Source of the DNA: Rhea pennata | Taxonomy: Eukaryota; Chordata; Aves; Rheiformes; Rheidae | NCBI RefSeq assembly: GCF_028389875.1 | Contig: NC_084678.1 | Span: 18,134,899-18,198,898, forward strand | Direction: 5' to 3' | Length of the DNA: 64,000 nt | Part shown: piece by piece, positions 50,500 through 60,446 of the stretch | Layout of the letters: the number at the start of each line of letters is the position of its first letter | Position numbering within the stretch: position 1 is the stretch's first letter | The notes under the pieces: generated by a model | What the model was told of the DNA's origin: nothing | Database searches by the model: none | What the model saw: only the letters and a program-made list of their open reading frames with translations | Translations under genes and position numbers: made by a program

Positions 50500-53265
50500 C
50501 GGTGCGGGCAGCGGCGCTTTCACAATACCCCGCTCAGGTTTCTGCCCCTCCCCGGGGAGCGGGTGCCACGGGCGGCTCCGGCCCCGCTCCGCCGGGAGCA
50601 GCCTGCCACCGGGCCGGTGTGCCAGGACGGCCACGCTCGCGGCGGCTCCCTGCTTGCGGCAGCAGGATCCCCCCGGCCCCTGGCGCCGGCGCTCGGACCG
50701 CAGCCCCGGAGCAGAGCCCGCCCTGGCACGCCGTCATGTTGGCACACCGGCCACCAGGCAGCGGGCAGGCCAGAGCCCGGCAAAGGCCCGGCTCCCGCGC
50801 CAGCACGACGGCTTTGACGGAGCAACAGCCTCATCTGCTGGCTGCTGCCAAGCTCCGGGCTCGAGATCCACCGGGATACCCCGGAGCCACCAGGAGCAGG
50901 CCAGGGCTCGCGCCCCAGGCGGAGGTCTGCCCGATCTCCTCCTCGCCGGAGACAGCGGCAGTCTGTCCGAGCGATGCTCCTGGGATCCAAGCCGCCTGCC
51001 AGGAGAGCTCGCGCCAGCCAGGCCATGGCGACGTGCCGCAGACGAGGCCACGGATGGCCCGGCCCTGGCAGCGCCGGGACCGAGGAGCTGCAGGGCTGCG
51101 AGGCCACAGCTGAAGACCCCGTGGAGCAAGGAGCCGGCAGACACAGGCGACCAAGGACCGGAGCCTGCTCGAAAAACCTTGGCGATTCCCAGCTCCCTGC
51201 AAAGGAATAAAACCGATTTGCTCGCTTGCAAATCACGGAAACAGCTGTGGTTCTGTCAATGCGCTCCAAGCCCCGCGTTATCAAACGGGCCCAGAGACGT
51301 TTCCAAACATCCCGGCGCGATACCCCCAGAGCAAGCGCCCGAGCCGTCCTCGCCCTGGGGGCGCAGGCGAAGGGCTCGCGTGCCGCGCGGCAGCAGGACG
51401 CCCCAGCGTGCCGGCGGCGCGGCCGCGCGGAGCGGGGCGCTGGGCGGCTCGCGCGGACCTTGCTCTCCTTGCTCAAGGCTCCCTTTGTTTCGGGCGTGCG
51501 TTTCTCTAGCAATCAGCTTACCACCTGCGCGGAGCTCGGGTGACGCAAACAGGAACTTCCCAGCAGGGAAACACGACCAGCAAGCTGTAAAATTCCAGAT
51601 GGGACAGAAAAGATCACATCGGCCTCGGCACAATGCGCAAAGCTCCCCGCGGGGTTGCCGGCGGGACAAGGTCCCGCGCAAGGAGCGGCCGCCGGCGCCC
51701 CGTCCCGCCCGCCTGGCCCCGGCCAGGGCCGCTCTCCCCATGCCCAGCTCCGCAGCTCTCCCCACGGCAGTGACAGCACCGGGTCTTGGGGGGACGAGCC
51801 GCGACCCTGGTGCTGCCGCGGGCTGGCACCCGGCGCCCTGCCGCGTCCCCCGAACAGCCCCGCAGCCCGCCGCTGCTGCTGGCAGGAGAACCGTGCCGCT
51901 GGCAGCCCCCGCACCCGCCGAGCAGCCCGGGCAGCCTGTCCGTCCGCGTTCGCCCAGCCGTTCCCCCGCCACCCCCGTGTCGCAGCACCGAGTCCCTCCG
52001 CTTCGCCCCCAGGACGTGCCGTGCGGCCGTTCCCACCGTTCCGCCCCAGCGCTCGCGTGCCGGCACGCAGCGAGCAGCTGCTCCCCGGTCACGCACGCCC
52101 CGCCGGACCCCCGACCTGCTCCACCGCAGCCGCGGCGCTCCTGGCCCCGGGAGCCACTCGCACGCAAACTGCCCTGCCTGGGACAGCGCCCTGTGGGAGC
52201 CTCCCGCCCCGGGGCAGCGCCGTGCGGGAGCCTCCCGCCCCGGGGCAGCACCGTGCGCGCTCAACCCTGCCAGCCTCGCAGCCAGCAGCCTGGGGCCTCC
52301 CCTCCCGCTGCAGGGCCGGGAGGAGGCAGTGCCCGTCGCGGCCGGCTGCGCCCCTCGATGCACCCACCGCTCGCTGCTGCTGCCCCGCACCGGCCTCCAC
52401 CCCGGCGAGCCGGGACCCTGGCAGCAGCCGCGGGAAGGGCAGGGCTGCGGCCCGGGGCCTTTCCATAGCGGAGCAGCTCCCACACTGCTGGGACATGGGT
52501 GTCACGGGGGGCTGCGCCCAGTGCCTCCCTCTGGCTGCCCCGGCGGGGCCGGCACAGGTGCCGAGGGGCTCCGTTCTGGTCCGTCCCCGCGCGCTGGGGC
52601 GGCCGGCTGGAGGGTGCTGGACGGCCAGCGAGGCTCGGCAGCTGGCACGGCAGCGTGGGCACGCCGGCTCCTCTCCCGCCCCTGTCCCCACGCAGCGCCC
52701 GGCCCGCGGGAGCCCCCGCCGCCCACCCGCCGGGGACGCGGCCGTGCTTACCCGCAGCGCGCCTACGTGCCGGCACCGCGGCCTCTCGCCCGTCCCCGCG
52801 GAGGAATGGCCCCACGCGGCAGCGCCGCAAGGCACCGAGCCGCGCGCGTTGCACAAGCTCCGGCGGCCCCAGGCCACGCTCGCCCGGCACAGCCCCGCCG
52901 GGGGCAGGCACGGGGGCCCGGGCCGCGGGACGGGGCGGGCTGGCACTGGCTCTGGGGAAGGGGCGACCCCGCGCAGCTCCTCTCCCTTGCAGCTTCCCCC
53001 CCACTCCCCGGGCGGAGCCCAGACTCGCGCTGCCCGGCTGCTGCCCGGGGGCCGCTCTGCCCCGGGTGCTGCTCCAGCCCCCCGGCCCCCGACGGAGCTC
53101 AGCCCCTTCCCCGCTCCGGGCCGGGCGGCTGCCGGCCCCACCCTGGCTGCGCCCCACTGCCAGGGCCGGGCCGGGGTCAGCGGTTTCCCAGGCAAGAGCA
53201 CGTCGTCGTGGGGCTGCGCGGGGCCGTGCCCGGCCGCGGCACCCGCGGCCCCTCCCCGCGCGCTC
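50500..53265. other. GC-rich spacer between divergent WAP genes, no gene supported
   Basis: About 2.8 kb of CpG-rich sequence between the minus-strand WAP-Kunitz promoter and the plus-strand promoter at 53.27 kb. Long open frames on both strands have no WAP cysteine pattern or other domain I recognise. AT-richer patches with possible regulatory motifs occur at about 51.18-51.32 kb (including AATAAA at 51206-51211, with no gene leading to it) and 51.5-51.65 kb. Confidence 0.6.
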
Positions 53266-53270
53266 CGGGA

Positions 53271-53276
53271 TATAAA
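53271..53276 (+). promoter_or_regulatory. TATA box before an orphan signal-peptide exon
   Basis: TATAAA 44 bp upstream of the ATG at 53320, the same arrangement as in the neighbouring WAP genes. Confidence 0.75.
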
Positions 53277-53319
53277 CCCGCCGCCCCACGCACGGCCAGT
53301 GCAGCGACCCGGCAGCGCC

Positions 53320-53398
53320 ATGAGGACGGCGGGCGTTTTGCTGCTGGGCATCGTCGCCCTGTGCGCACTGCCGGCCGCTGGAGCGCCCGCGGACAGGG
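53320..53398 (+). CDS. Orphan first exon: signal peptide with phase-1 donor, no WAP exon of its own found
   Basis: ATG at 53320 behind a TATA box starts a classic secretory leader (MRTAGVLLLGIVALCALPAA, then GAPADR) and ends AGG G|GTGAGC, a phase-1 donor exactly like the other WAP first exons. No WAP-like cysteine exon follows before the next promoter at about 56.3 kb; the interval holds a satellite block and GC-rich sequence. Because all WAP exons here are phase 1, it could splice to WFDC2 exon 2 at 58086 as an alternative first exon, or be the remnant of a gene whose body was lost. Which applies cannot be decided from sequence. Confidence 0.6.
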
Positions 53399-53844
53399 GT
53401 GAGCGCGCCGGGGCTGCGGGGCCGCGCGGGGCCAGCGCTGCCCGGGCTCCAGGCACCACACGACAGCTGGGCCCGTGGGTCGGACCCACGGTGGACCCGC
53501 GGCTCCCCACGCAGAGCCCCCGTGCACCGCGCCGGCCCAAGGGCACGGGTCCCCCAGGCACCTGCCAGCGCCTGGCGGGCGGGCGCACGGCTGGCGGGGC
53601 GAGGGAGGACCCCGCGGCTCGGAGCAGGGAGGCCAAGGTCTGCGGTGCCGGGAGGCGAGGGGCCGCAGGGCGAGCGCGGGAGGGGCGGCGGCAGCGCCGG
53701 GAGGCGGCGGAGCCCCAAGGGAGCCCTCCGGCGCAGGGCACCCCGACACGGGCTGCTGCCGGGGACGGGGTGGTGCGGCCGGAGCCCAGAGCCCAAACCA
53801 CTCTGCGCGCACCGGGCCGTGCATGCACTCACCAGCCGTAAAAC

Positions 53845-54077
53845 CGCAGCTGTGCTGTGCCGTGCTGTGCAATGCCGTGCTGCACCATTCTGCGCCGTGC
53901 TGTGCTGTGCCATGCCATGCCATGCCATGCCATTTGGTACTGTGCCATGCGCACTGTGCTGCAGCATGCAGTGCCGTGCCGCGCCGTGCCGTGCCGTGCC
54001 GCGCCATGCCATGCCATCCTGTGCTGCACCATGCTGTCCTGTGCTGCACCATGCCGTGCTGCTCTGTGCCATGCCGC
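53845..54077 (-). repeat. Pentamer satellite, same family as at 46.1-47.1 kb but inverted
   Basis: About 230 bp of GCCGT/GCTGT/GCCAT words. Their reverse complements are the GGCAC/GGCAT/CAGCA words of the 46-47 kb array. It lies downstream of the orphan signal-peptide exon. Confidence 0.9.
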
Positions 54078-56290
54078 AGTCCCAGGGGCCCTGGGCCACC
54101 GTGCCGGGGCGGGGGCCACTCACCCAGCCCAACCTGCTGGGTTGGGAGCAGCCAGCGGTGCAAAGATCCCTTTTAATGATTCACTGCCCTCCCTGCGCAG
54201 GCCAGGGAGACGTGACCTCCCTCCAACACTTTCCCCACCACCTGCCAGCCCGCGTGGCCGCCGCGGGGCCTGGGTGCAATGAGCGTGACTGGGCTACGGT
54301 GGTGGAGGGCCCCGCAGTGCGGGGCTGGCGCGAGGTGCAAGCCCTCGGGTGCAAGCCCTCGGGGCTGCGTCCCGGGCGGGAGCCTCCCGCGGGACGTGCC
54401 CTGGCCCGGGGCCAGCTGCACGGTCTCCGCCGTGCTCCCCGCCGGCCGCCCAGCGGGTTCCAGCCGCCTCCGCGGAGCACGCGCCGGCCTCGGCGGGGCC
54501 GCGGCGTCCCGAATGCCCGGCACCGGGGATGGGAGCCGAAGGCATTCTGTCTCCTGGAAAACGATGCTGAGAGCGTGGGCAGGAGCCCGGCACGGCTGCG
54601 GTGCAGCCGCCTGGCCCCGTGCCAGCGCGTTCGGCCCCTCTGCAGCTGCTGCTGCTGCCTGCGGGCGGCATCAGCCGGAACGAGCCCTCGGCAGCCAGCC
54701 GCGCCGGGGCCGCGGCCGAGGTGCAGCCCGCGGCAGAGGTGCCCGGCACCGTAGCCCACCCCGGCCTCGCCGCCGCCCTCCGCCCCTCCGCCCCGCCGTG
54801 AGCTCGGCGCGGGGCTCCGCGGCTCCGCGCCTGTGCCCCCGGTGCGGCTCAGGTCCGCGGGCTCGCAGCCACGCGGCCCCGCCTCGCGCACGGCCAGTAG
54901 CAAGGAAATCCTACACGCTGGAACCTGCGCGAGCCAAGGGGAGCGATAAGGGCAATTACCGGATCAGCCAACTGAGCAGAGTGATAAACCTCAAAGGCAA
55001 GCGCTGCTGGCAGCCCCGCCGCAGCGCCGAGAACGGCGGGCGCTGGAGCCGGCGCGCGCCCGGCAGCGGGGCCGGGGCCGCGGCGCGGGCACCGCGGCGC
55101 AGGCAGCACAGCTCGCATCGCGGCACGACCCGCACTGCATCCCGCATCCCGCGCTGCCCGGGGCTCCTGGCCCTGCAGCAGCCCCGGGTTCAGGAGGCGT
55201 TCGCCGGGCTCCGTCCGCTGGCACGGGCGCGTGGCCGGGGTCCCGTCGATGCTCGCCCCGCGCCCAGCCGCAGGAGGCTGCAGGCAGCGGCGCCGCTCCG
55301 CCGCCGCCGTCCGCACCGCGGCCAGGACGGTCCCCTCCCGGCTGCCAGGCGGCTTCCCGCCGCCGGCAGCGAGGAAGCACGGAGCCATCCTCGGCCAGCA
55401 CCAGCTCCCGTTGCTGCGTAAACCCTCCGTGCCGGGGAGGGGAGCGCGGGCGATGGCACGCAGCTGCTGATCACCCCGCTCCGCGCCCGGCCGGCTGCAC
55501 CTCGGGGGGTTACACTGCCCGGCAGCGGGCACCGGCAGAGGCGGCAAAGCCTCGCGACCGGGGAGCGCGGGAGCCGCCGGCCAGGGCCAGCAGTCCCCAG
55601 GGCTCCCCGTGCTGAGCCGTGCCGCGCTGGGCTGTCGTCAGCAGCCTCAGAGGAATTAAACCCGCCGGCGATAACACCTGCGGATGAGACAAGAGCTGGC
55701 AGAGCGGCAAATGCTGATGGGAAGAGGGCACCGCGTGGGGTGATCTGGACCGCTCGGTGAGCTGGGACTGTGCAAACAAAGCCCGTGCCGGCACTGCCGA
55801 GCGCCGCCGGGCACCCAGGCACGCCGGAGGCCGGCACGGGGGCTGCGGGGAGGCCGTACCCTGGAAAGCAGCGGCGCCAGGGGACCGGGGTCCAGCTTGG
55901 ATGGCTGGTGGCCCGCGGCAGCGTGCCCAGGTCCCTGCCAGCCCGGGCGCCGGCGCTGCCCGGCCCCGGGAGGGCGGCCGAGGCCCCGCTCGCCCGGCAG
56001 CGTCGCCGTGCCGGGGCGCGCGCCGGCGGGCAGCCGGGGCGAGGGCTCCTGGCGCGCAGGAGCGGCCGCAGCGCGCCGCGGGCAGCCCTTGGCTGCTGTT
56101 CCTGCCGGGCAAGTTTTCTGCGTAGACGCCTGGGCTCCTCGAGGCTCCCACTTCCTGGTCGGCAGCCAGGAGCGAGCAGATACCTGATACTCGGGGATTG
56201 TGCAACGGCACGAAGGGGGAGCCTGGCCCGCCGCTTCCTTGCGAGCCACCCGGAAGGCAGTCCCCTCCCGCCCGCCCGGCCCCACCTGCC
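54078..56290. other. GC-rich spacer upstream of WFDC2, no gene supported
   Basis: No cysteine-patterned exon on either strand. AT-richer, motif-like patches (GATAAGGGCAATTACC and GTGATAAACCTC at about 54.95 kb; GGAATTAAACCC and GCGATAACACC at about 55.65 kb) could be regulatory. The minus-strand open frame covering 55510-59346 is a GC/minisatellite artefact. Confidence 0.55.
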
Positions 56291-56297
56291 GAAGAGC

Positions 56298-56302
56298 TTA
56301 AA
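56298..56302 (+). promoter_or_regulatory. WFDC2: TATA-like box of WFDC2
   Basis: CTTAAAG context (TTAAA) 43 bp before the ATG, a weaker variant of the TATA boxes of the neighbouring genes. Position rather than sequence supports it. Confidence 0.5.
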
Positions 56303-56344
56303 GCCCGGCCGGGCGGCCCCCGCTCAGACCAGCGCCCCTGCACC

Positions 56345-59274
56345 ATGCTCCCGGCCAGCAGCACGCTCGTCCTCGTGGGGCTCCTGGCGCTCTGGGCCGA
56401 GCTGCCGCCGGCATCTGCCCAGAATGACACCAGTGAGTACGAGCTCGGGGCCTCACCCCGGCCCCAGCCCCGGCCCCAGCCTCGGCCTTGGCCCCGGCCC
56501 CCGCGCAGCCGCCTCCAGCAGCCAGGCTGTGGCTGCAGCATGGCCCCAGGAGCCCCTGGCTGCACTGGTGCCCCAGGACCCTGCAGCATCCTCGCACCCA
56601 GCCCCAAGGCTCTGCAGCATCCCCATGTCCAGCCCTGAGGCTCCGTAGTATCCCCACACGAGCACCCCAGCACCCTGCAGCATCCCCATGTCCAGCCCCA
56701 AGGCTCTGCAGCATCCCCATGTCCAGCTCCAAGGCTCTGCACCATCCCCGAGTCCAGCCCTGAGACTCCATAGTATTCCCACACGAGCACCCCAAAACCC
56801 TGCAGCATCCCCATGCCCAGCCCTGAGGCTCTGCAGCATCCCCGGGTCTGGCCCCGAGGCTCTGCAGCATCCCCACACCAGCACTCTAGCAGCCAGCAGC
56901 ATCCCTGTGTCCAGCTCTGAGGCTCTGCAGCATGCCCACGTCCAGCCCCAAGGCTCTGCAGCATCCCCATGTCCGGCCCCGAGGCTCTGCAGCATCCCCA
57001 AGTCCAGCCCTGAGGCTCTGCACCATTCCCAAGTCCAGCCCCAAGGCTCTGCAGCATCCCCATGTCCAGCCCCAAGGCTCTGCAGCATCCCCAAGTCCAG
57101 CCCCAAGGCTCTGCAGCATCCCCGAGTCCAGCCCCGAGGCTCTGCAGCATCCCCATGTCCGGCCCCAAGGCTCTGCACCATCCCCATGTCCAGCCCCAAG
57201 GCTCTGCAGCATCCCCAAGTCCAGCCCCAAGGCTCTGCAGCATCCCCGAGTCCAGCCCCGAGGCTCTGCACCATCCCCATGTCCGGCCGTGGGGCTCTGC
57301 AGCATCCCCATGTCCAGCCCTGAGGCTCTGCAGCATCCCCATGTCCAGCCCCAAGGCTCTGCAGCATCCCCATGTCCGGCCCCAAGGCTCTGCACCATCC
57401 CCATGTCCAGCTCCAAGGCTCTGCAGCATCCCCGAGTCCAGCCCCAAGGCTCTGCACCATTCCCAAGTCCAGCCCCAAGGCTCTGCAGCATCCCTGTGTC
57501 CAGCTCTGAGGCTCTGCAGCATGCCCACGTCCAGCCCCAAGGCTCTGCAGCATCCCCATGTCCGGCCCCGAGGCTCTGCAGCATCCCTGAGTCCAGCCCT
57601 GAGGCTCTGCACCATCCCCATGCCCAGCCCCAAGGCTCTGCAGCATCCCCATGTCCGGCCGTGGGGCTTTGCAGCATCCCCATGTCCGGCCCCGAGGCTC
57701 TGCACCATTCCCGAGTCCAGCCCTGAGGCTCTGCACCATTCCCACGTCCAGCCCCAAGGCTCTGCAGCATCCCCATGTCCGGCCGTGGGGCTTTGCAGCA
57801 TCCCCATGTCCGGCCCCGAGGCTCTGCAGCATCCCCGAGTCCAGCCCTGAGGCTCTGCACCATTCCCATGTCCGGCCGTGGGGCTCTGCAGCATCCCTGT
57901 GTCTGGCCGTGGGGCTGCAGGAAGCGTCGCCCACCGGCTGGGCATGCGTCGACCTGCCAGGGCTGCAGCGGGGCCTGGGAGCCCCTGCCCGAAGCGCTGC
58001 CCGCCCGGCTGCCCGCCGTGCCCTCCCGGGGCCAGCGGCCGCCGCGGTCCCGCTCGCGCCCACACCGCGCGCCTTTGCGTTTCAGCGAAAGCCGGCGTGT
58101 GCCCAGACCCGGCGGTGGAGGAGGCGAACTGCACCCTCGGGTGCCAGTCTGACAGCGACTGCGAGAGCACCCGCAAGTGCTGCCCGGCCGCCTGCGGCAG
58201 GGCCTGCCAGGACCCCGACGGTAACGTCCCTCCTGCTCTGGCCCCGGTGCCCCGGCACGGCGGCCGGGGCGCTCCGTGGGTGACGGCAGCCTGCACGGGC
58301 GGCCCTGGTGCTGCTGGTGCTCCCGGGGCCCGTGTGTCCCTGCAACGCAGCGGCACAGCTGGCTCCTCCGCGCCCACAGTCACCCGAGCCGCGGGCGGCT
58401 GGTTGGCACACAGCCTCACTGTGCCGTGCCGAGCGCCGCGGCGGCCGCGCGCTGTTCCCACGGGGCTGGTGCCCGGCACAGTGCAGCCTCTCGCCGTACT
58501 CGTCCTGTGCTGCTGCTGCCGGTGATGGGCGTTTCTCTGAACTTTGCTGAGTTTTGGTGCCTCGTGGGCAGAGCCGGCGCCTGCTCTGCCCAGCAGCCCC
58601 GATGGCTCCGCGGCCCCGAGCGGGGCTGCGCTCAGCCTCGCCGCAGGCAGCGGCGGCCGTGGACGCCGGCACCGTCCTGCTCCCGGCCCTGCGCTTGCGA
58701 AGAGCCTCCCACCTCCAAGGGCTCCTCGCCTTCGCCCGTGCCCGGCCACGCGGCCGCCCCGCCGCACTGCGCTCGCTGCGCCGGGCCCCCAGGAGAGGAG
58801 CCAGCGTGGACACGGCGGGTTCTGGGATCCCCAGCTGCAAACAGGCGGCTGCGCACCAGCACTGGGCTCCGCCGCCCCGTGCAGGACGGAGCTCACCTGA
58901 GCCAAGGGCACGAGCCAGGAGCCCGAGCTGGCTGCGGCGGGGGGGCCGGGAGAGCTCTGTGGGGCAGAGGCAGCCGGCAGCGTGGCCGTGCCCACAGCGG
59001 GGGCAGCGCTGCGGGGCGGCAGAGCTGCCCGCCCGCCCGGGAGCCACGGTGCAGCCGCGGGACCCGGTCCGGCCGCTGCTGCCGGGCCGGCAGGTCTCAC
59101 GCTGCGTCCCTTCGCCTTGCAGAGAAGCCGGGCACCTGCCCGCCCGTGAAGCCGGGGATCCCCATGCTGGGGCTCTGCTTGAACCAGTGCAAGACGGACT
59201 CCAACTGCTCCGGGGCCCTGAAGTGCTGCAGGAACGGCTGCGGCAAGGTCTCCTGCGTGACTCCGCTCCACTGA
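56345..59274 (+). CDS. WFDC2: WFDC2 (HE4), two-WAP secreted protein, 124 aa
   Basis: Small secreted protein with two four-disulfide-core domains; in mammals WFDC2/HE4 is an epithelial secreted protein linked to protease inhibition and host defence. Coding exons: 56345-56432 (signal peptide MLPASSTLVLVGLLALWAEL...), 58086-58220 (WAP1), 59123-59274 (WAP2 and stop), all phase 1, total 375 nt, the same 124 residues as human. WAP2 ends LKCCRNGCGKVSCVTP, which matches the HE4 C-terminal domain as I know it almost exactly. Both WAPs keep eight cysteines with only three residues between Cys2 and Cys3. After the TGA a donor at 59276 and acceptor at 59375-59376 add a non-coding last exon. Intron 1 (1.65 kb) is mostly a 31-bp VNTR. 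Confidence 0.9.
56600..57915 (+). repeat. 31-bp VNTR filling WFDC2 intron 1
   Basis: About 42 tandem copies of a 31-bp unit built around GGCTCTGCAGCATCCCCATG then TCCAGCCCCAA, with recurring alternatives (GCACCAT for GCAGCAT; CGAGTCC or CAAGTCC for CATGTCC; GGCCGTGG variant). The 31-bp period drifts through all frames, and the unit lacks stops, so long Pro/Ser/Ala/His-rich frames appear on both strands. They are not genes. Confidence 0.94.
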
Positions 59275-59376
59275 GGTCAGTCGGGCGCCCGCGGAGCTGC
59301 CGGGCACCCCTTGGCTCGGGAGCCCCCGGCGCCCCGTCCCGCTCACGGCCCTCGCGGCGCTCTCCTCCCTCCGCAG

Positions 59377-59515
59377 GCACCGCCAGCGCCGGAGAAGCCG
59401 CCGCTGCCGCGCTCGCCCGGCCCAGCCCAGACGCCATGTGGAGCCGGCTGCAGCTCCCTGCCCGGGCGCTCGCCGCAGCCCCGTGCTCTCGCCAATAAAG
59501 CAGCCTCTCCCTGCA
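59377..59515 (+). other. WFDC2: WFDC2 non-coding last exon with poly(A) signal
   Basis: Follows a CTCCCTCCGCAG acceptor and contains AATAAA at 59494-59499. The matching donor (GAG|GTCAGT) lies just after the WFDC2 stop codon. An unspliced 3' UTR ending at the same signal is also possible. Confidence 0.65.
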
Positions 59516-59519
59516 CCCT

Positions 59520-60375
59520 CGTGGCCGCGTCTCCCTCACCTCCCGCCGCTCGCCTGGCCAGGCCCCCCTGCTGCAGCAACTGCCAGTGCTGCCGGAGATG
59601 GGGCACTGTGCCAGGGCATCGGGAAAGTCTTTACAGGACGAAGCTCCCGGGCCGCACGCCGGCGGGTGGCAGCGCTCACCCGCGCCTCGGCCGCGTTCCC
59701 CCGGGGCTGCCCCGGCACGGCAGCTCACGGTGCCGAGGACGGAGGGGCAGCGAGGTGCTGCAGCAGAGCTGCTCCCTGCTCTGCAACGGCCCGGCACGGG
59801 GATGGGGACGGGGATGGGGACGGGGGGGCTATTGCACAGGCATCTCGCACACCGCCGCCGCCCCGCGCACACCCTGCCCGGGCCGTGCAGGTCCCCGAAC
59901 GGGAGCCGATGGCGCGCTGAAGCCCCGCACGCCGCATCCGCTGGCATCGCCATGCAAGCACGCCCTGCCGCTGGCCCCCTGCACGGGTCTCCCGCCGCGG
60001 CTGGCCCGCCACTCCCCAGCGCCCAGCGCCCAGCGCCCGCTCGCACCGGCACTGCGGCGCGCCCGGCCGCGTCCCGCCCGTGCCCCGGTCCTCGGCCCTG
60101 CTCCGGCCCCACCTCGGGCCCTGGCCCGGCTCCTGTTCCCACGCACCCCAGCACCCTCGCAGCCCACATGTGCTGCCCCCACGCCGCGTCCGGAGCCGCG
60201 CGGGTCACCAGTGACCTGGAAAGGGCTGCGCTGCGGAGGACGCGCTCGCGGTGGGCCGCGTGCCCGGTGCTGCCGGGAGCCTCCCCGAGGCGGATTGTTT
60301 GTGCTGGAGCTCCCACGTCCCGGGCACGGCGCTGTGCCGTGGGAACCAGCCGGCACGGTCAGACCCCCCCCCCCA
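59520..60375. other. Spacer between WFDC2 and the five-WAP gene
   Basis: GC-rich sequence with a short GGGGATGGGGACGGGGATGG run at about 59.80 kb (G-quadruplex-prone). No WAP-pattern exon on either strand. Confidence 0.55.
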
Positions 60376-60381
60376 GGAGGG

Positions 60382-60388
60382 TTTATAT
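60382..60388 (+). promoter_or_regulatory. TATA box of the five-WAP gene
   Basis: TTTATAT 59-65 bp before the ATG at 60447, just after a run of ten C residues and GGAGGG. Confidence 0.65.
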
Positions 60389-60446
60389 CCCCGCCAGCGC
60401 AGCGCAGTGCGGCTCAGCACGGTGCCCCGGCTCCTCCAGCAGCACC

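Noticed and set aside
51206-51211. AATAAA on + as the end of an unseen gene
   Set aside because: No coding exon on + leads to it; single hexamers in an AT-richer patch occur by chance.
56600-57915. CRISPR-like regular repeats
   Set aside because: Units are contiguous with no unique spacers, and the context is a eukaryotic intron; it is a VNTR.
55510-59346. 1278-codon minus-strand frame
   Set aside because: It runs through the 31-bp VNTR and antisense to real WFDC2 exons; the content is low complexity and GC-driven.
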